A stretch of DNA of 43,961 bases, taken from contig JAEOSL010000014.1 in assembly GCA_016840385.1 (NCBI GenBank), positions 1-43,961 on the forward strand, written 5' to 3'. The first letter of the stretch is position 1. Every line of letters begins with the position of its first letter. A program made the translations under genes and the position numbers. Of the stretch, positions 10,799-18,019 are shown piece after piece. The notes beneath the pieces were generated by a model. The model did not search any database and was not told where the DNA came from. It worked only from the letters and a program-made list of their open reading frames with translations. The DNA comes from Candidatus Thorarchaeota archaeon. Lineage in GTDB: Archaea; Asgardarchaeota; Thorarchaeia; Thorarchaeales; Thorarchaeaceae.

Positions 10799-11207
10799 TC
10801 GGTAACAACGCCTCCTTTTTTCATAGTAGAGTCGAGTATAGTTGCTGAATATCTGAATAAAATTAGACATCTATTAGATGGATATTGAATCAAAAGGGCT
10901 TTCTTCCTGTAGGTCCTTTTATACCTCGCAGAGGGATTAATGGAATGTAGCATGAATCCTATGATGAGAACCAAATCTAAGGACCATTCTATCGTCACCG
11001 TCAGTTGGCCGGGGACAGTAAATGCCTGTGGAGAGGCTGTAAGACGTTGTGATCCCTCGGGTATCACTATGCCGCTTCGATGAATCAGGAACTGAACATC
11101 GATCATAGAATGTGATATCCAAGATTGTATAAGTTTCAGGCAACGGTGTCCAACGGGTCGACCATTCTCGACCCGGGACATGCATTCTAGCCCACCTTGA
11201 TGTATTT
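10799..11207. other. Upstream region of the giant gene with two competing short open frames
   Basis: This stretch precedes the giant protein. On the minus strand two frames stay open. One starts with ATG at 11211 in an ATGA overlap with the stop of the membrane protein; it reads to 10795 and includes VTIEWSLDLVLIIGFML. The other starts with TTG at 11218 and reads to 10937 (LPETYTILDITFYD). They overlap each other, and neither shows a clear ribosome-binding site or a family I recognise, so at most one is real. A good TATA box lies inside at 10918-10925. Confidence 0.4.
10918..10925 (-). promoter_or_regulatory. TATA box of the giant exported protein gene
   Basis: Read on the minus strand the sequence is GGTATAAAAGG, close to the archaeal BRE/TATA consensus. 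Transcription would start near 10895. That leaves a leader of about 100 nt to the ATG at 10798 with its GGAGG, or about 25 nt to the alternative ATG at 10870. Confidence 0.6.
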
Positions 11208-11807
11208 TCATACTCCAACCCCCATGATTACGAAGCTGTAGAATACTATCAAGACAGATAGTGCAAGTACTAGTTCAGCAATTCCTTTCCCTGGGTGCTT
11301 CTGCAGTGCAGCTCCTAATAGTGAAACATCTCCTCCTCGTAATGAACTGTTGAAGAGAACAGAGAGGGAGAGGTACCAGCAAAGTAGGATTACTGGCGCA
11401 CCTGCGAGTAGCACGATAGGAAGAAAGAGCAGAGAGAAACCGATGAAGATTGATGCAATTGTACTAACAAATAGAGCAGCAACTAACACTGAAACCCGAG
11501 GTGGTGAATCCACTTTCAGGAAGAGGTTTAGTTCTGCGTAGGTACTCCCAGCGGCAACACCTTCGAGGTCAATACGGAAAAGCGAGCAGACTGCCCATCT
11601 GACTCCTGTATTGATAATCATCCCTGGAAGGAAGATTATGGTTATTGCGGACAACAACGCATTTCGAGTCCAGGATCTGAACGCTCGTTTGTTCCCTGAT
11701 AACAACAACACGGAACGTACAAGGGTAGCACCCACGACAACAAGTGGTGCGGCTTGTATAGAAAACACTAGGTTTGTAGCGAGCATCGTCACTATATCAA
11801 ACTGCAT
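11208..11807 (-). CDS. Five-TM membrane protein of unknown function
   Basis: A 199-aa protein, almost entirely hydrophobic. Membrane segments lie at about residues 9-33, 47-66, 103-125, 127-150 and 174-196, with a short polar stretch at 67-100 (RIDLEGVAAGSTYAEL). The ATG at 11807 is preceded by GGAGG with a 7-nt spacer, which fixes the start. No conserved catalytic motif is visible and I do not recognise the family. Its last bases overlap (ATGA) the start of one of the doubtful short frames downstream. The gene for the giant surface protein follows on the same strand about 400 nt later behind its own TATA box, so co-function is possible but not shown. Upstream, at 11980-12066, lies a copy of the conserved hairpin element, oriented towards this gene. 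Confidence 0.75.
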   Translation of the reverse strand: MQFDIVTMLATNLVFSIQAAPLVVVGATLVRSVLLLSGNKRAFRSWTRNALLSAITIIFLPGMIINTGVRWAVCSLFRIDLEGVAAGSTYAELNLFLKVDSPPRVSVLVAALFVSTIASIFIGFSLLFLPIVLLAGAPVILLCWYLSLSVLFNSSLRGGDVSLLGAALQKHPGKGIAELVLALSVLIVFYSFVIMGVGV

Positions 11808-11979
11808 TGTCAGACCTCCAATGAATTACCCATGTAGGGTCTCGGACATAGAGCATCAAGTCCATTGTTCTCTCACACGATAACGTAGCACAAAAGGCAC
11901 CTAATCTTTCCGAAGAAGTAAGAAACTCAACATGGGAGCCTATCAACTAGAGAACTCGTTGGTTGTATTGTCGAGTAGG

Positions 11980-12066
11980 TAAAGAACGATTATGGGGGCT
12001 TCTTTTCTCTCCAACACATCTCATGGTGGAGTTCTGCAATATACCAAGGTCGCACTTTGCAGGAAT
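11980..12066 (-). repeat. Conserved hairpin element, copy A
   Basis: This 87-nt block matches 30684-30770 without gaps at 76 of 87 positions by hand count. It contains a hairpin CTGCAA (12034-12039) / TTGCAG (12057-12062) whose inner stem keeps pairing by G-C to G-U exchange between copies. It lies just after the stop of the 12083 gene and about 170 nt upstream of the 11807 start, on the strand of both. Differences between copies change amino acids freely in every frame, so selection appears to act on the nucleic acid and not on a protein. It could be a leader RNA, a small RNA or a small mobile repeat. Confidence 0.7.
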
Positions 12067-12082
12067 TGTGTGTTTGTGCGAG

Positions 12083-12643
12083 CTATTTTTGTTGAGAATA
12101 AGCACGTGATAAGAGAAATCGATCTAGATTGGAAAGTGGAAGACCAGTAGTGTCTACAGTCTGAATTCCTTTTTCTGCACACACACCTTCAAGAACACGA
12201 AGGGCGGTCGGGGTCCAGTTAGACACATCAAGCTCTCCCGGAGTAACAACAGATCGAATGAGTCGTCGAAAACCTTCACGCTGTGAAGAACTGAGTACTC
12301 TAGCAAGAACGTTGAGGACAATCTTTCTATCACCTGTACTCGCAGTCCCACAGAGTACAAGCAGGCGTTGAGCGGCATCGTAGGTGTTTAGAGTTTCGAG
12401 AGTTTTCAAAGCTGAGAACCATGATTCTTGATCGTGTGCTCGGAGTAGATTATCACAGTATGCTATCACGCCAGGATCCTGACGAGATGCAAGTTCAAGT
12501 AGAGCAGGCTCCCTGAGAATGATGTTTAGTGAATCATTCTTCACTGTATCCCAGAGGCTCTCTGTCAGAGTTTCACCAAATGCTGTGCTTGAGTTGTCAA
12601 AAGCAACATCAATTGAAACTAGGGTCAGCTGATTGGGCCTCAT
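12083..12643 (-). CDS. Small helical-repeat (HEAT-like) protein, unknown
   Basis: A 186-aa soluble protein made almost entirely of predicted helices in pairs (for example SWFSALKTLETLNTYDAAQRLLVLCG and RKIVLNVLARVLSSS), the pattern of HEAT/ARM-type repeats that usually serve as protein-binding scaffolds. No catalytic motif is seen and I do not recognise the family. The ATG at 12643 is preceded by a short leader that contains two overlapping inverted repeats (12648-12666). The gene is divergent from the 12727 regulator-like gene, with only 83 bases between them, so shared control is likely. Copy A of the hairpin element begins about 15 nt after its stop codon. Confidence 0.65.
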   Translation of the reverse strand: MRPNQLTLVSIDVAFDNSSTAFGETLTESLWDTVKNDSLNIILREPALLELASRQDPGVIAYCDNLLRAHDQESWFSALKTLETLNTYDAAQRLLVLCGTASTGDRKIVLNVLARVLSSSQREGFRRLIRSVVTPGELDVSNWTPTALRVLEGVCAEKGIQTVDTTGLPLSNLDRFLLSRAYSQQK

Positions 12644-12647
12644 ACAA

Positions 12648-12666
12648 GTCAGTGTGTGCTGACACT
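12648..12666. promoter_or_regulatory. Overlapping inverted repeats, possible operator
   Basis: GTCAG (12648-12652) pairs with CTGAC (12659-12663), and the overlapping AGTGT (12651-12655) pairs with ACACT (12662-12666). The site lies 5 nt upstream of the ATG of the minus-strand gene, inside an 83-nt divergent intergenic region. One of the flanking genes (12727) encodes a winged-helix protein. Such a position suits an operator. No protein-binding evidence exists in the sequence itself. Confidence 0.4.
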
Positions 12667-12692
12667 AATAAGCCCCTATTGATTGAATGAGG

Positions 12693-12703
12693 CTATAATA
12701 TTA
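12693..12703 (+). promoter_or_regulatory. TATA box, possibly bidirectional
   Basis: CTATAATATTA lies about 27-30 nt before the GTG at 12727, as expected for a leaderless transcript. The sequence is also AT-rich and near-palindromic on the minus strand, where it could serve the divergent gene ending at 12083. Confidence 0.5.
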
Positions 12704-12726
12704 AGTACAAGCATGACTACTGAATT

Positions 12727-14688
12727 GTGACGATGCCAAAGAAGAAGGAGAAAAAAGGTTCTAGTAAATCTACCACTTCAGAGTGGTTAAGAGAGAGCCG
12801 AAGGAATCATGATGCCAATATTTTGAGGGAACTGATTTCAAAAACTTCCCATTGGCAAATTGAAGGAAGTCAACTCGATGCAGCTTTATTTGAGAAGACC
12901 TATGGTTTGAAATCAATCCCAAAGACAGCAGTATCAACTGATATGCTCAACCGAGCATTGGGTCATGAGAAAGTACGAGATGAAATCAAAATTAGTATGG
13001 GAAAGGTCCAACCCAGAGGAAAGACTCTAGTTGATCAAATCAAGTCGCTTCTTCCTAATCTATCAGAGAATGAAGTCGAATCACTAACCTATACATTCAG
13101 TAGAATTGTAACAGAACGAATTCCAAAAGAAACAAGATGGCCATTTGTACCAAAAGGCTTGGATACACTGACAGCTGCCCTCCTAAATCTGTATATCATC
13201 TCTAGTACGGTGCAACAAAAAGTTCCTTGGTTATTGACATTATGGAAATTGAAGACTAAGGAGGTTAAGATTGCAGCTCTAGAGTCAATCTATGAATCGT
13301 TAACCAGAGATGCAGAAAGGAGCTATATAGAGGATGTAATGAAGAAAGCTGATAGCGATATCAATATCGCACACGGACAAGATTCGGAGTTTGACATCAC
13401 TCTTTCCCAAGACCCACTTTCTAAAAAGATAGCCGATTGGATTTTACTAGTTTCAATAAAATCCTCAGACCTACAACAAACCAAGACCGAACTGAGGAAA
13501 AAAGTCACAGAGAACATTGCAGACCTTAAGGGGTACACTTCAACATTGGAAACCATGATTGATGTTCATGGTACTTCGATTACAAATTGGGATATTCTTG
13601 CACTAAGGTCAGATGGACCAGCAGCCTATGCTCACGAACCACTATTGCAACTGATACGTGGTGAAATCAATATTCTCAGGTACAATGCAATTCGACAAAT
13701 GTGCATTAATTTTTCACCCATGGAAGAACCAGGACATCCTACATTGATTGACCTTAAACAAGTGTCTAACCTGACAGGTAGAACTGCATACTATGAAATG
13801 CAGAGACTTGAGCCACTTTTCAATGAATGCTACATTCCAACTCTAAGGAAGATTGGTTTACGATATCGATATATTTTCACACCTCGCCAACGGCCAGGAG
13901 TTCTCTCTGATGCACTCATAGAAAGGATGATTCTTATCGAGCAAGATATTCGTGGTTGTACAATTCACCTTGAACCGAATTGGTCACGAGGACCGGATCC
14001 ACGTAAATTCCAGAAAGGAACGTATGAAGCCGTAGTTGAAGATGAAATCGTGTCAATGAATCTGAACCACTTTGATTTGGAAAAAGGAGAGTGGTTTACT
14101 GAAATGCACGAAAGATCACAAGGAAAGCAGAAGGATAATCTTCTACTTCAAAGATCAACAATCAGCGAAGATAAGAAACCATTCCCACTCTCGGCTAGAC
14201 AAGCCGAACTCATTGGGCTGCTCTGGAGTTTGCAGGGTCCTCGGAGTCAACGAAAATGGCTCCTTGATTCTGTTGGCTATCCACAACAAACAGGAAATCG
14301 GATGCTCAGAGCTATGTTGAAGAATCAAGCGTTGCGATTGCTCTACCTACCCGCACTTGAGTTCAGTGGGTTACCAGATGGTCTTATTGTTTACGCAAAT
14401 TGTATCGACAGAAAATCGAGAGATAGGTTTGTCAATCATATTGTGGAGTCACAGCCCTTCGCCCGTACCCTCATTGGTGATTCAAATGATGTTATAGCAC
14501 GTATTCGAGCACCCTTAAAGAACAGTGATTCGGTAGCTGGAGATCTCAAAGAAAAGTTACCAGAATTCTCTGATTCTTTCTTTACTGCAAGAATGCGTTC
14601 AGCTAAAACTTACAAGATTGCTACTATTCACAAGCTTAGACAACCAAAAACAGGGGAATGGATAGATCCTTGGAAAGATTCGTTCTAA
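12727..14688 (+). CDS. Tandem winged-helix / Lrp-type ligand-domain protein (paralogue of 1004 gene)
   Basis: A 653-aa protein; GTG at 12727 or ATG at 12733 are both plausible leaderless starts. The N terminus is lysine-rich, followed by ~300 mainly helical residues. Two modules follow. The first has a helix-turn-helix (DLKQVSNLTGRTAYYEMQRL) ending in KIGLRYRYIF and an alpha/beta stretch ending CTIHLEP. The second has a helix-turn-helix (SVGYPQQTGNRMLRAMLKN) ending in LRLLYLP and an alpha/beta domain (DGLIVYANC, DVIARIRAP, final TGEWIDPW). The same order and several of the same motifs occur in the 1004 gene product, so the two are remote paralogues. Lrp/AsnC-like effector-controlled DNA binding is the closest known model; the actual target is unknown. 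It converges on the FEN1 gene with one base between the two stop codons. Confidence 0.7.
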   Translation: MTMPKKKEKKGSSKSTTSEWLRESRRNHDANILRELISKTSHWQIEGSQLDAALFEKTYGLKSIPKTAVSTDMLNRALGHEKVRDEIKISMGKVQPRGKTLVDQIKSLLPNLSENEVESLTYTFSRIVTERIPKETRWPFVPKGLDTLTAALLNLYIISSTVQQKVPWLLTLWKLKTKEVKIAALESIYESLTRDAERSYIEDVMKKADSDINIAHGQDSEFDITLSQDPLSKKIADWILLVSIKSSDLQQTKTELRKKVTENIADLKGYTSTLETMIDVHGTSITNWDILALRSDGPAAYAHEPLLQLIRGEINILRYNAIRQMCINFSPMEEPGHPTLIDLKQVSNLTGRTAYYEMQRLEPLFNECYIPTLRKIGLRYRYIFTPRQRPGVLSDALIERMILIEQDIRGCTIHLEPNWSRGPDPRKFQKGTYEAVVEDEIVSMNLNHFDLEKGEWFTEMHERSQGKQKDNLLLQRSTISEDKKPFPLSARQAELIGLLWSLQGPRSQRKWLLDSVGYPQQTGNRMLRAMLKNQALRLLYLPALEFSGLPDGLIVYANCIDRKSRDRFVNHIVESQPFARTLIGDSNDVIARIRAPLKNSDSVAGDLKEKLPEFSDSFFTARMRSAKTYKIATIHKLRQPKTGEWIDPWKDSF

Positions 14689-14689
14689 C

Positions 14690-15682
14690 CTAGAGCCATT
14701 GCTCCAGAGTTGATTGTCGATTTCCAAAAGAACGCCATAAACTCGTTATCTTCTGTGTAGTAGTTTCAGCACGTTCCGCAGGCATAACAGCTTCAAGAGT
14801 ACGAAGAACTTTAGGTATTAGTGGTGGATTCAGCTTGAACTCCATTTTTTCAGCAGACAGATAAGATGCCTCATCAAAAACTTCGCGAGCTTCAATATAG
14901 TCTACACGTTCACTAGCCACGAATCCTCTAGCCTTGAGCAATCCCTCTAGACCTCCATGTTTTTGGAGAAGAACAGAACCGCGTCGGGGGCCTATTCCTT
15001 TTACACCTTCTTTGTGAAAATCACAACCACAGACAATCGCGAGGTCTCTTAGGAGTTCAACGTCAAGTTGCAGATTTTCTTCAAATTCACTCAAGGTTGT
15101 TCTCAGAATCTTGCCATTAGATAGCTGCATTTGCTTGGTAACATGGGGAGAACCAAACAACAAAGCATCAGCATCGTTCGAAACCACAGTGTTAACTACA
15201 CCATCTCTGCAAAGCACAGCTGCAAACATTTCAGCTTCTGATGGAGCTGTAAGTACTGGAACACCTACAACTCGACCGAGGTCTCTCATATGTTCTGCTG
15301 CAAAGTACATCCGAAGAGCAGGACTTTTCCACAATTCCGATGCAAGTTCCTCGTCATATGGGTCACCATCTTGTTGGAATTTTTTGTAAACCTCCGAGGC
15401 TCTCTGAATAAGTTCAGGATTTGGATTTCGCTTTCTTGTTTCAGGAGGACCATCGAAAACGAACACAGGTAGAACATGATTGCTAAGAGTCACCTTAACA
15501 ATGCTAACAAATAATCCAACGTGAGTTAGAGGAAGTCTTCCTCCCTGACCACTATCTTGCTTGATTACAGATATTCGACGAGATAGATAATTTGGAACAT
15601 CAATTGCAATAGTACCTGGTGCTATTTCTGAGGAAGATTCCCATTTCCAAGGAATGACATCACCCCAGTTCTTTACACCCAC
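14690..15682 (-). CDS. fen: FEN1/XPG-family flap endonuclease with PIP box
   Basis: A structure-specific 5' nuclease that cuts 5' flaps in Okazaki-fragment maturation and repair. All acidic metal ligands of the family can be placed: D28 (IAIDVPN), D77 (VFDGPP), E149 and E151 (APSEAE), D170 and D172 (SNDADALLFG) and D221 (CGCDFH), followed by the helix-hairpin-helix VKGIGPRRG. The C terminus QSTLEQWL is a PCNA-interacting (PIP) motif. At 330 aa it is close to the usual 325-345. The N terminus (GVKNWGDVI) and the GCDFHKEG loop are more divergent than in typical archaeal FEN1, so it may be a second, specialised copy. It is the last gene of the fifteen-gene minus-strand run and starts 6 nt after the preceding stop codon. 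Confidence 0.92.
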   Translation of the reverse strand: MGVKNWGDVIPWKWESSSEIAPGTIAIDVPNYLSRRISVIKQDSGQGGRLPLTHVGLFVSIVKVTLSNHVLPVFVFDGPPETRKRNPNPELIQRASEVYKKFQQDGDPYDEELASELWKSPALRMYFAAEHMRDLGRVVGVPVLTAPSEAEMFAAVLCRDGVVNTVVSNDADALLFGSPHVTKQMQLSNGKILRTTLSEFEENLQLDVELLRDLAIVCGCDFHKEGVKGIGPRRGSVLLQKHGGLEGLLKARGFVASERVDYIEAREVFDEASYLSAEKMEFKLNPPLIPKVLRTLEAVMPAERAETTTQKITSLWRSFGNRQSTLEQWL

Positions 15683-15688
15683 TTTTCA

Positions 15689-16405
15689 TCACCTTATACT
15701 TCGGACACCTTTTGATCCAACTCTTAGGATAACACCAGGAGGACAGGTTGGAAGTGTACAACGTTCTACCAAGATTCGAACTACATCTTCTCCTTTACGA
15801 AGTCTATCTACACGGATGACACTATCAACCGCATGGGATAGTACATTGCCACCAATTGGTGTAGGTTGTCCTGATGTCCAATTTCTAGAAGAGTGGTCTG
15901 TAATCATCACATGAGCGCCAATGTCATTGATCACACGTCTAATGGAGTCAAGCGCTCCAAACAATGTTCTCTGACGACCACGACTCCCCGGAGCTCCGGT
16001 TAGATTGAGAGTACCAGTTAGATTATCGAGCACAACAAGAGAAACATCGTCGAAATCACGAAGCAACTTTATTTTCTCAACAACATCATCAAGCCCTAGC
16101 AATTGTCCGACAACAATCTTCTCAAGTACTTGAAACGAGTCTTCCTGTGATTGGCAAATTGATTTCACAAGTGTAGAACTGTAATTTGTTCCCGAGTCTA
16201 GGAAGACGCAAGATGCAGTTTTCATTCTTGCTGCAGACACTATGATTGAATGAGCCAAGATACTCAACGGGGCTCTTTCTGGTCCATGGAATAGACTGAT
16301 TTGTTGAGGAACAAATAGGTCTCCAATTGTATCATCCAATAATCGGGGTCGTAGACGAATATTTGGTTCAGTGACTACATCTATCGATTCAAGCGGCTGT
16401 CTCAA
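15689..16405 (-). CDS. RecA-fold (RadB/KaiC-like) protein with lost Walker A
   Basis: About 238 aa. It has the layout of a RadB/RadA core: a P-loop position occupied by FHGPERAPLS with no GKT, a Walker B strand VSLVVLDNL, then a stretch like the RadA L1/L2 region (DIGAHVMITDHSS, PIGGNVLSHAVDSVIRVDR) and a terminal beta hairpin. The lost lysine suggests it no longer hydrolyses ATP and acts as a structural partner, as inactive Rad51 paralogues can. The start is uncertain. The frame is open to 16489, but that would overlap the preceding gene by 100 nt. I prefer a TTG at 16405 behind GAGGAGG (spacing 12 nt). It sits between a membrane protein gene and fen. Confidence 0.75.
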   Translation of the reverse strand: MRQPLESIDVVTEPNIRLRPRLLDDTIGDLFVPQQISLFHGPERAPLSILAHSIIVSAARMKTASCVFLDSGTNYSSTLVKSICQSQEDSFQVLEKIVVGQLLGLDDVVEKIKLLRDFDDVSLVVLDNLTGTLNLTGAPGSRGRQRTLFGALDSIRRVINDIGAHVMITDHSSRNWTSGQPTPIGGNVLSHAVDSVIRVDRLRKGEDVVRILVERCTLPTCPPGVILRVGSKGVRSIR

Positions 16406-17357
16406 CTGGTTTTTCAACCTCCTCAAACAAAGTATAATCGCGGTGTAGTAAGACATCAATTTCCTTACCCTGTTCCAATTGATCAACAATGAGTCCGGGA
16501 GCCTCCATGTCAGGGACCAAAATCCTAAGACCCGATGTTGTTGGGAACACGGTCATACGAACAGGAGTAAGTCTAAGCAAGTCATTGATTGAATTCTCGT
16601 TTTTAGCAATACGATAGTTTTCCATTCCAAGTCCATTTTGAGAATCAATGATTGGAACCATCTGTATTGCTTCAGCAAGTAGTTGGGAAGTATGCTTCTC
16701 TATTCCAATAGAGAGGTCATTCAGTAATTTGATAATCTGGTCAAACTTTGCAGGATTGTTATTTTCAGTAACAAACAGAACATCACAATCTACAAAGTGT
16801 GTAAGCGATATTGGTAAGAGTGGTCGGTCGCGCATCAATTGGATTACCGTATCCCTAGATCCATTCTCTAAAATCAATATATTGTGAAAAGCGTTCAAAG
16901 AGAATGAATCACTATCACCAACAGGAACTATTCGTTTAGCTACGTTGTTCAGTGATCCGTTTGTCTGAATTTGGGATATGAATTTTTGAAGGTGACTTGT
17001 AACATTGTGAGGTTCTTTGATGAAAGAGCACATTCCTGCTGTTGCTCCAGCTGCAATTCCGGCGAAGACAAGACCGTATGGTAAGACTATCACAAAGGCG
17101 ACTACAGCTAGGTACCCAGTTGCTGCATAGGCCAGTATGTTGAGTATTAGCCGGGTTGGTGATTCTTCTGGCACACGCTTTGTAATTAGCAGTAAACCCA
17201 CTGTAATAATAATGACCGTAAAAAGAGGTGAGATATCACCTAATCTAAAAGCTAGCACAACCGATACAACAGAAACTAGAATCTGAGTTCCTGCTACAAG
17301 AGCTATCGCACCAGCGATTGCGTACCCTATCAATTTCGTTATACCTTTTCCAATCAT
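16389..17357 (-). CDS. Membrane protein with cytosolic domain, recombination operon
   Basis: About 322 aa from the ATG at 17357, which follows GGAG with a 9-nt spacer; the frame stays open to 17411 but would overlap the upstream gene. The first ~120 residues hold about four hydrophobic segments (LIGYAIAGAIALVAG, FTVIIITVGLLLI, LAVVAFVIVLPYGLVF). They are followed by a ~190-residue soluble alpha/beta domain containing LTHFVDCDVLFVTENN. No family is recognised. It lies between the active RadB-like ATPase gene (4 nt gap) and its degenerate relative (overlapping by about 17 nt), so the three are almost certainly translated together. A membrane platform for the RecA-fold pair is an inference from this arrangement. 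Confidence 0.7.
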   Translation of the reverse strand: MIGKGITKLIGYAIAGAIALVAGTQILVSVVSVVLAFRLGDISPLFTVIIITVGLLLITKRVPEESPTRLILNILAYAATGYLAVVAFVIVLPYGLVFAGIAAGATAGMCSFIKEPHNVTSHLQKFISQIQTNGSLNNVAKRIVPVGDSDSFSLNAFHNILILENGSRDTVIQLMRDRPLLPISLTHFVDCDVLFVTENNNPAKFDQIIKLLNDLSIGIEKHTSQLLAEAIQMVPIIDSQNGLGMENYRIAKNENSINDLLRLTPVRMTVFPTTSGLRILVPDMEAPGLIVDQLEQGKEIDVLLHRDYTLFEEVEKPVETAA

Positions 17358-17361
17358 ATTG

Positions 17362-18009
17362 TCAAGCTCCTTCAGAAACTCGAGGTGGGAAGATACTAAG
17401 TATAATCTCAAGGATCCCTGTTTGATCTACCCGTAGCTGTGCGGTTTCTTGTTCTACATCCTCAATTTTTCTAACGATATGAGTTAGAGACCCGGACAAG
17501 TCCCTATTGAGACAGAGGTCATGACCAATCCATTTGGCAATGGTATTATGATATACTGCACGATTCCCAGAATCTTCTAGCATTCTACTCTCGCTTGTAA
17601 TTACGATTGCCAAGTCATTTGTTGTAACCATCCCCGCAAGTGTTGGGAGAACATCTTCAACGATCTCTCTCCCCCAAAGGGTTGGATCATCACGAGCAAG
17701 ATCGAGAACTCTGGTGATAGGATCAATCACTATCAGAGAAGGTAGGTCAGTCTTCGGAAGTGCTTGAATCAGTTCTAGTAACTCAGATTGGTCATCAGTC
17801 ATAGTGATTGATACATTGTCCAAATGACCACCCGATGCTACGATGTTCCTCTTCAGATAGCTTACAAAGCTCTTCTTTCCATCAGTATTAATCCACTCAA
17901 CTCTAGCATGTTTCGAAACATCAGCCGCAAGTGCAACAGCTAGCAACGTCTTTCCACTACCAGCTATTCCCCAAAGATGTATGAGACCTCCTAGACCCAT
18001 GGAGGTCAT
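17362..18009 (-). CDS. RadB-like RecA-superfamily ATPase
   Basis: About 215 aa from the ATG at 18009, close to the usual RadB length of about 220; the frame is open to 18057 but would overlap the preceding gene by 38 nt. It shows a canonical Walker A GIAGSGKT at residues 14-21 and Walker B SLIVIDPI, with the RadB/KaiC-like order of strands. There is no N-terminal helix-hairpin-helix domain, which separates it from RadA. RadB proteins act as accessory factors to RadA in homologous recombination. Family membership is good, but orthology to euryarchaeal RadB is not proven. The stop codon TAG of the upstream membrane protein lies 11 nt before this start. Confidence 0.8.
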   Translation of the reverse strand: MTSMGLGGLIHLWGIAGSGKTLLAVALAADVSKHARVEWINTDGKKSFVSYLKRNIVASGGHLDNVSITMTDDQSELLELIQALPKTDLPSLIVIDPITRVLDLARDDPTLWGREIVEDVLPTLAGMVTTNDLAIVITSESRMLEDSGNRAVYHNTIAKWIGHDLCLNRDLSGSLTHIVRKIEDVEQETAQLRVDQTGILEIILSIFPPRVSEGA

Positions 18010-18019
18010 CAGATTATCT

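Noticed and set aside
16406..16489. Extended N terminus of the degenerate RecA-fold protein
   Set aside because: It would overlap the membrane protein gene by 100 nt and its translation has no similarity to RecA-fold N termini.
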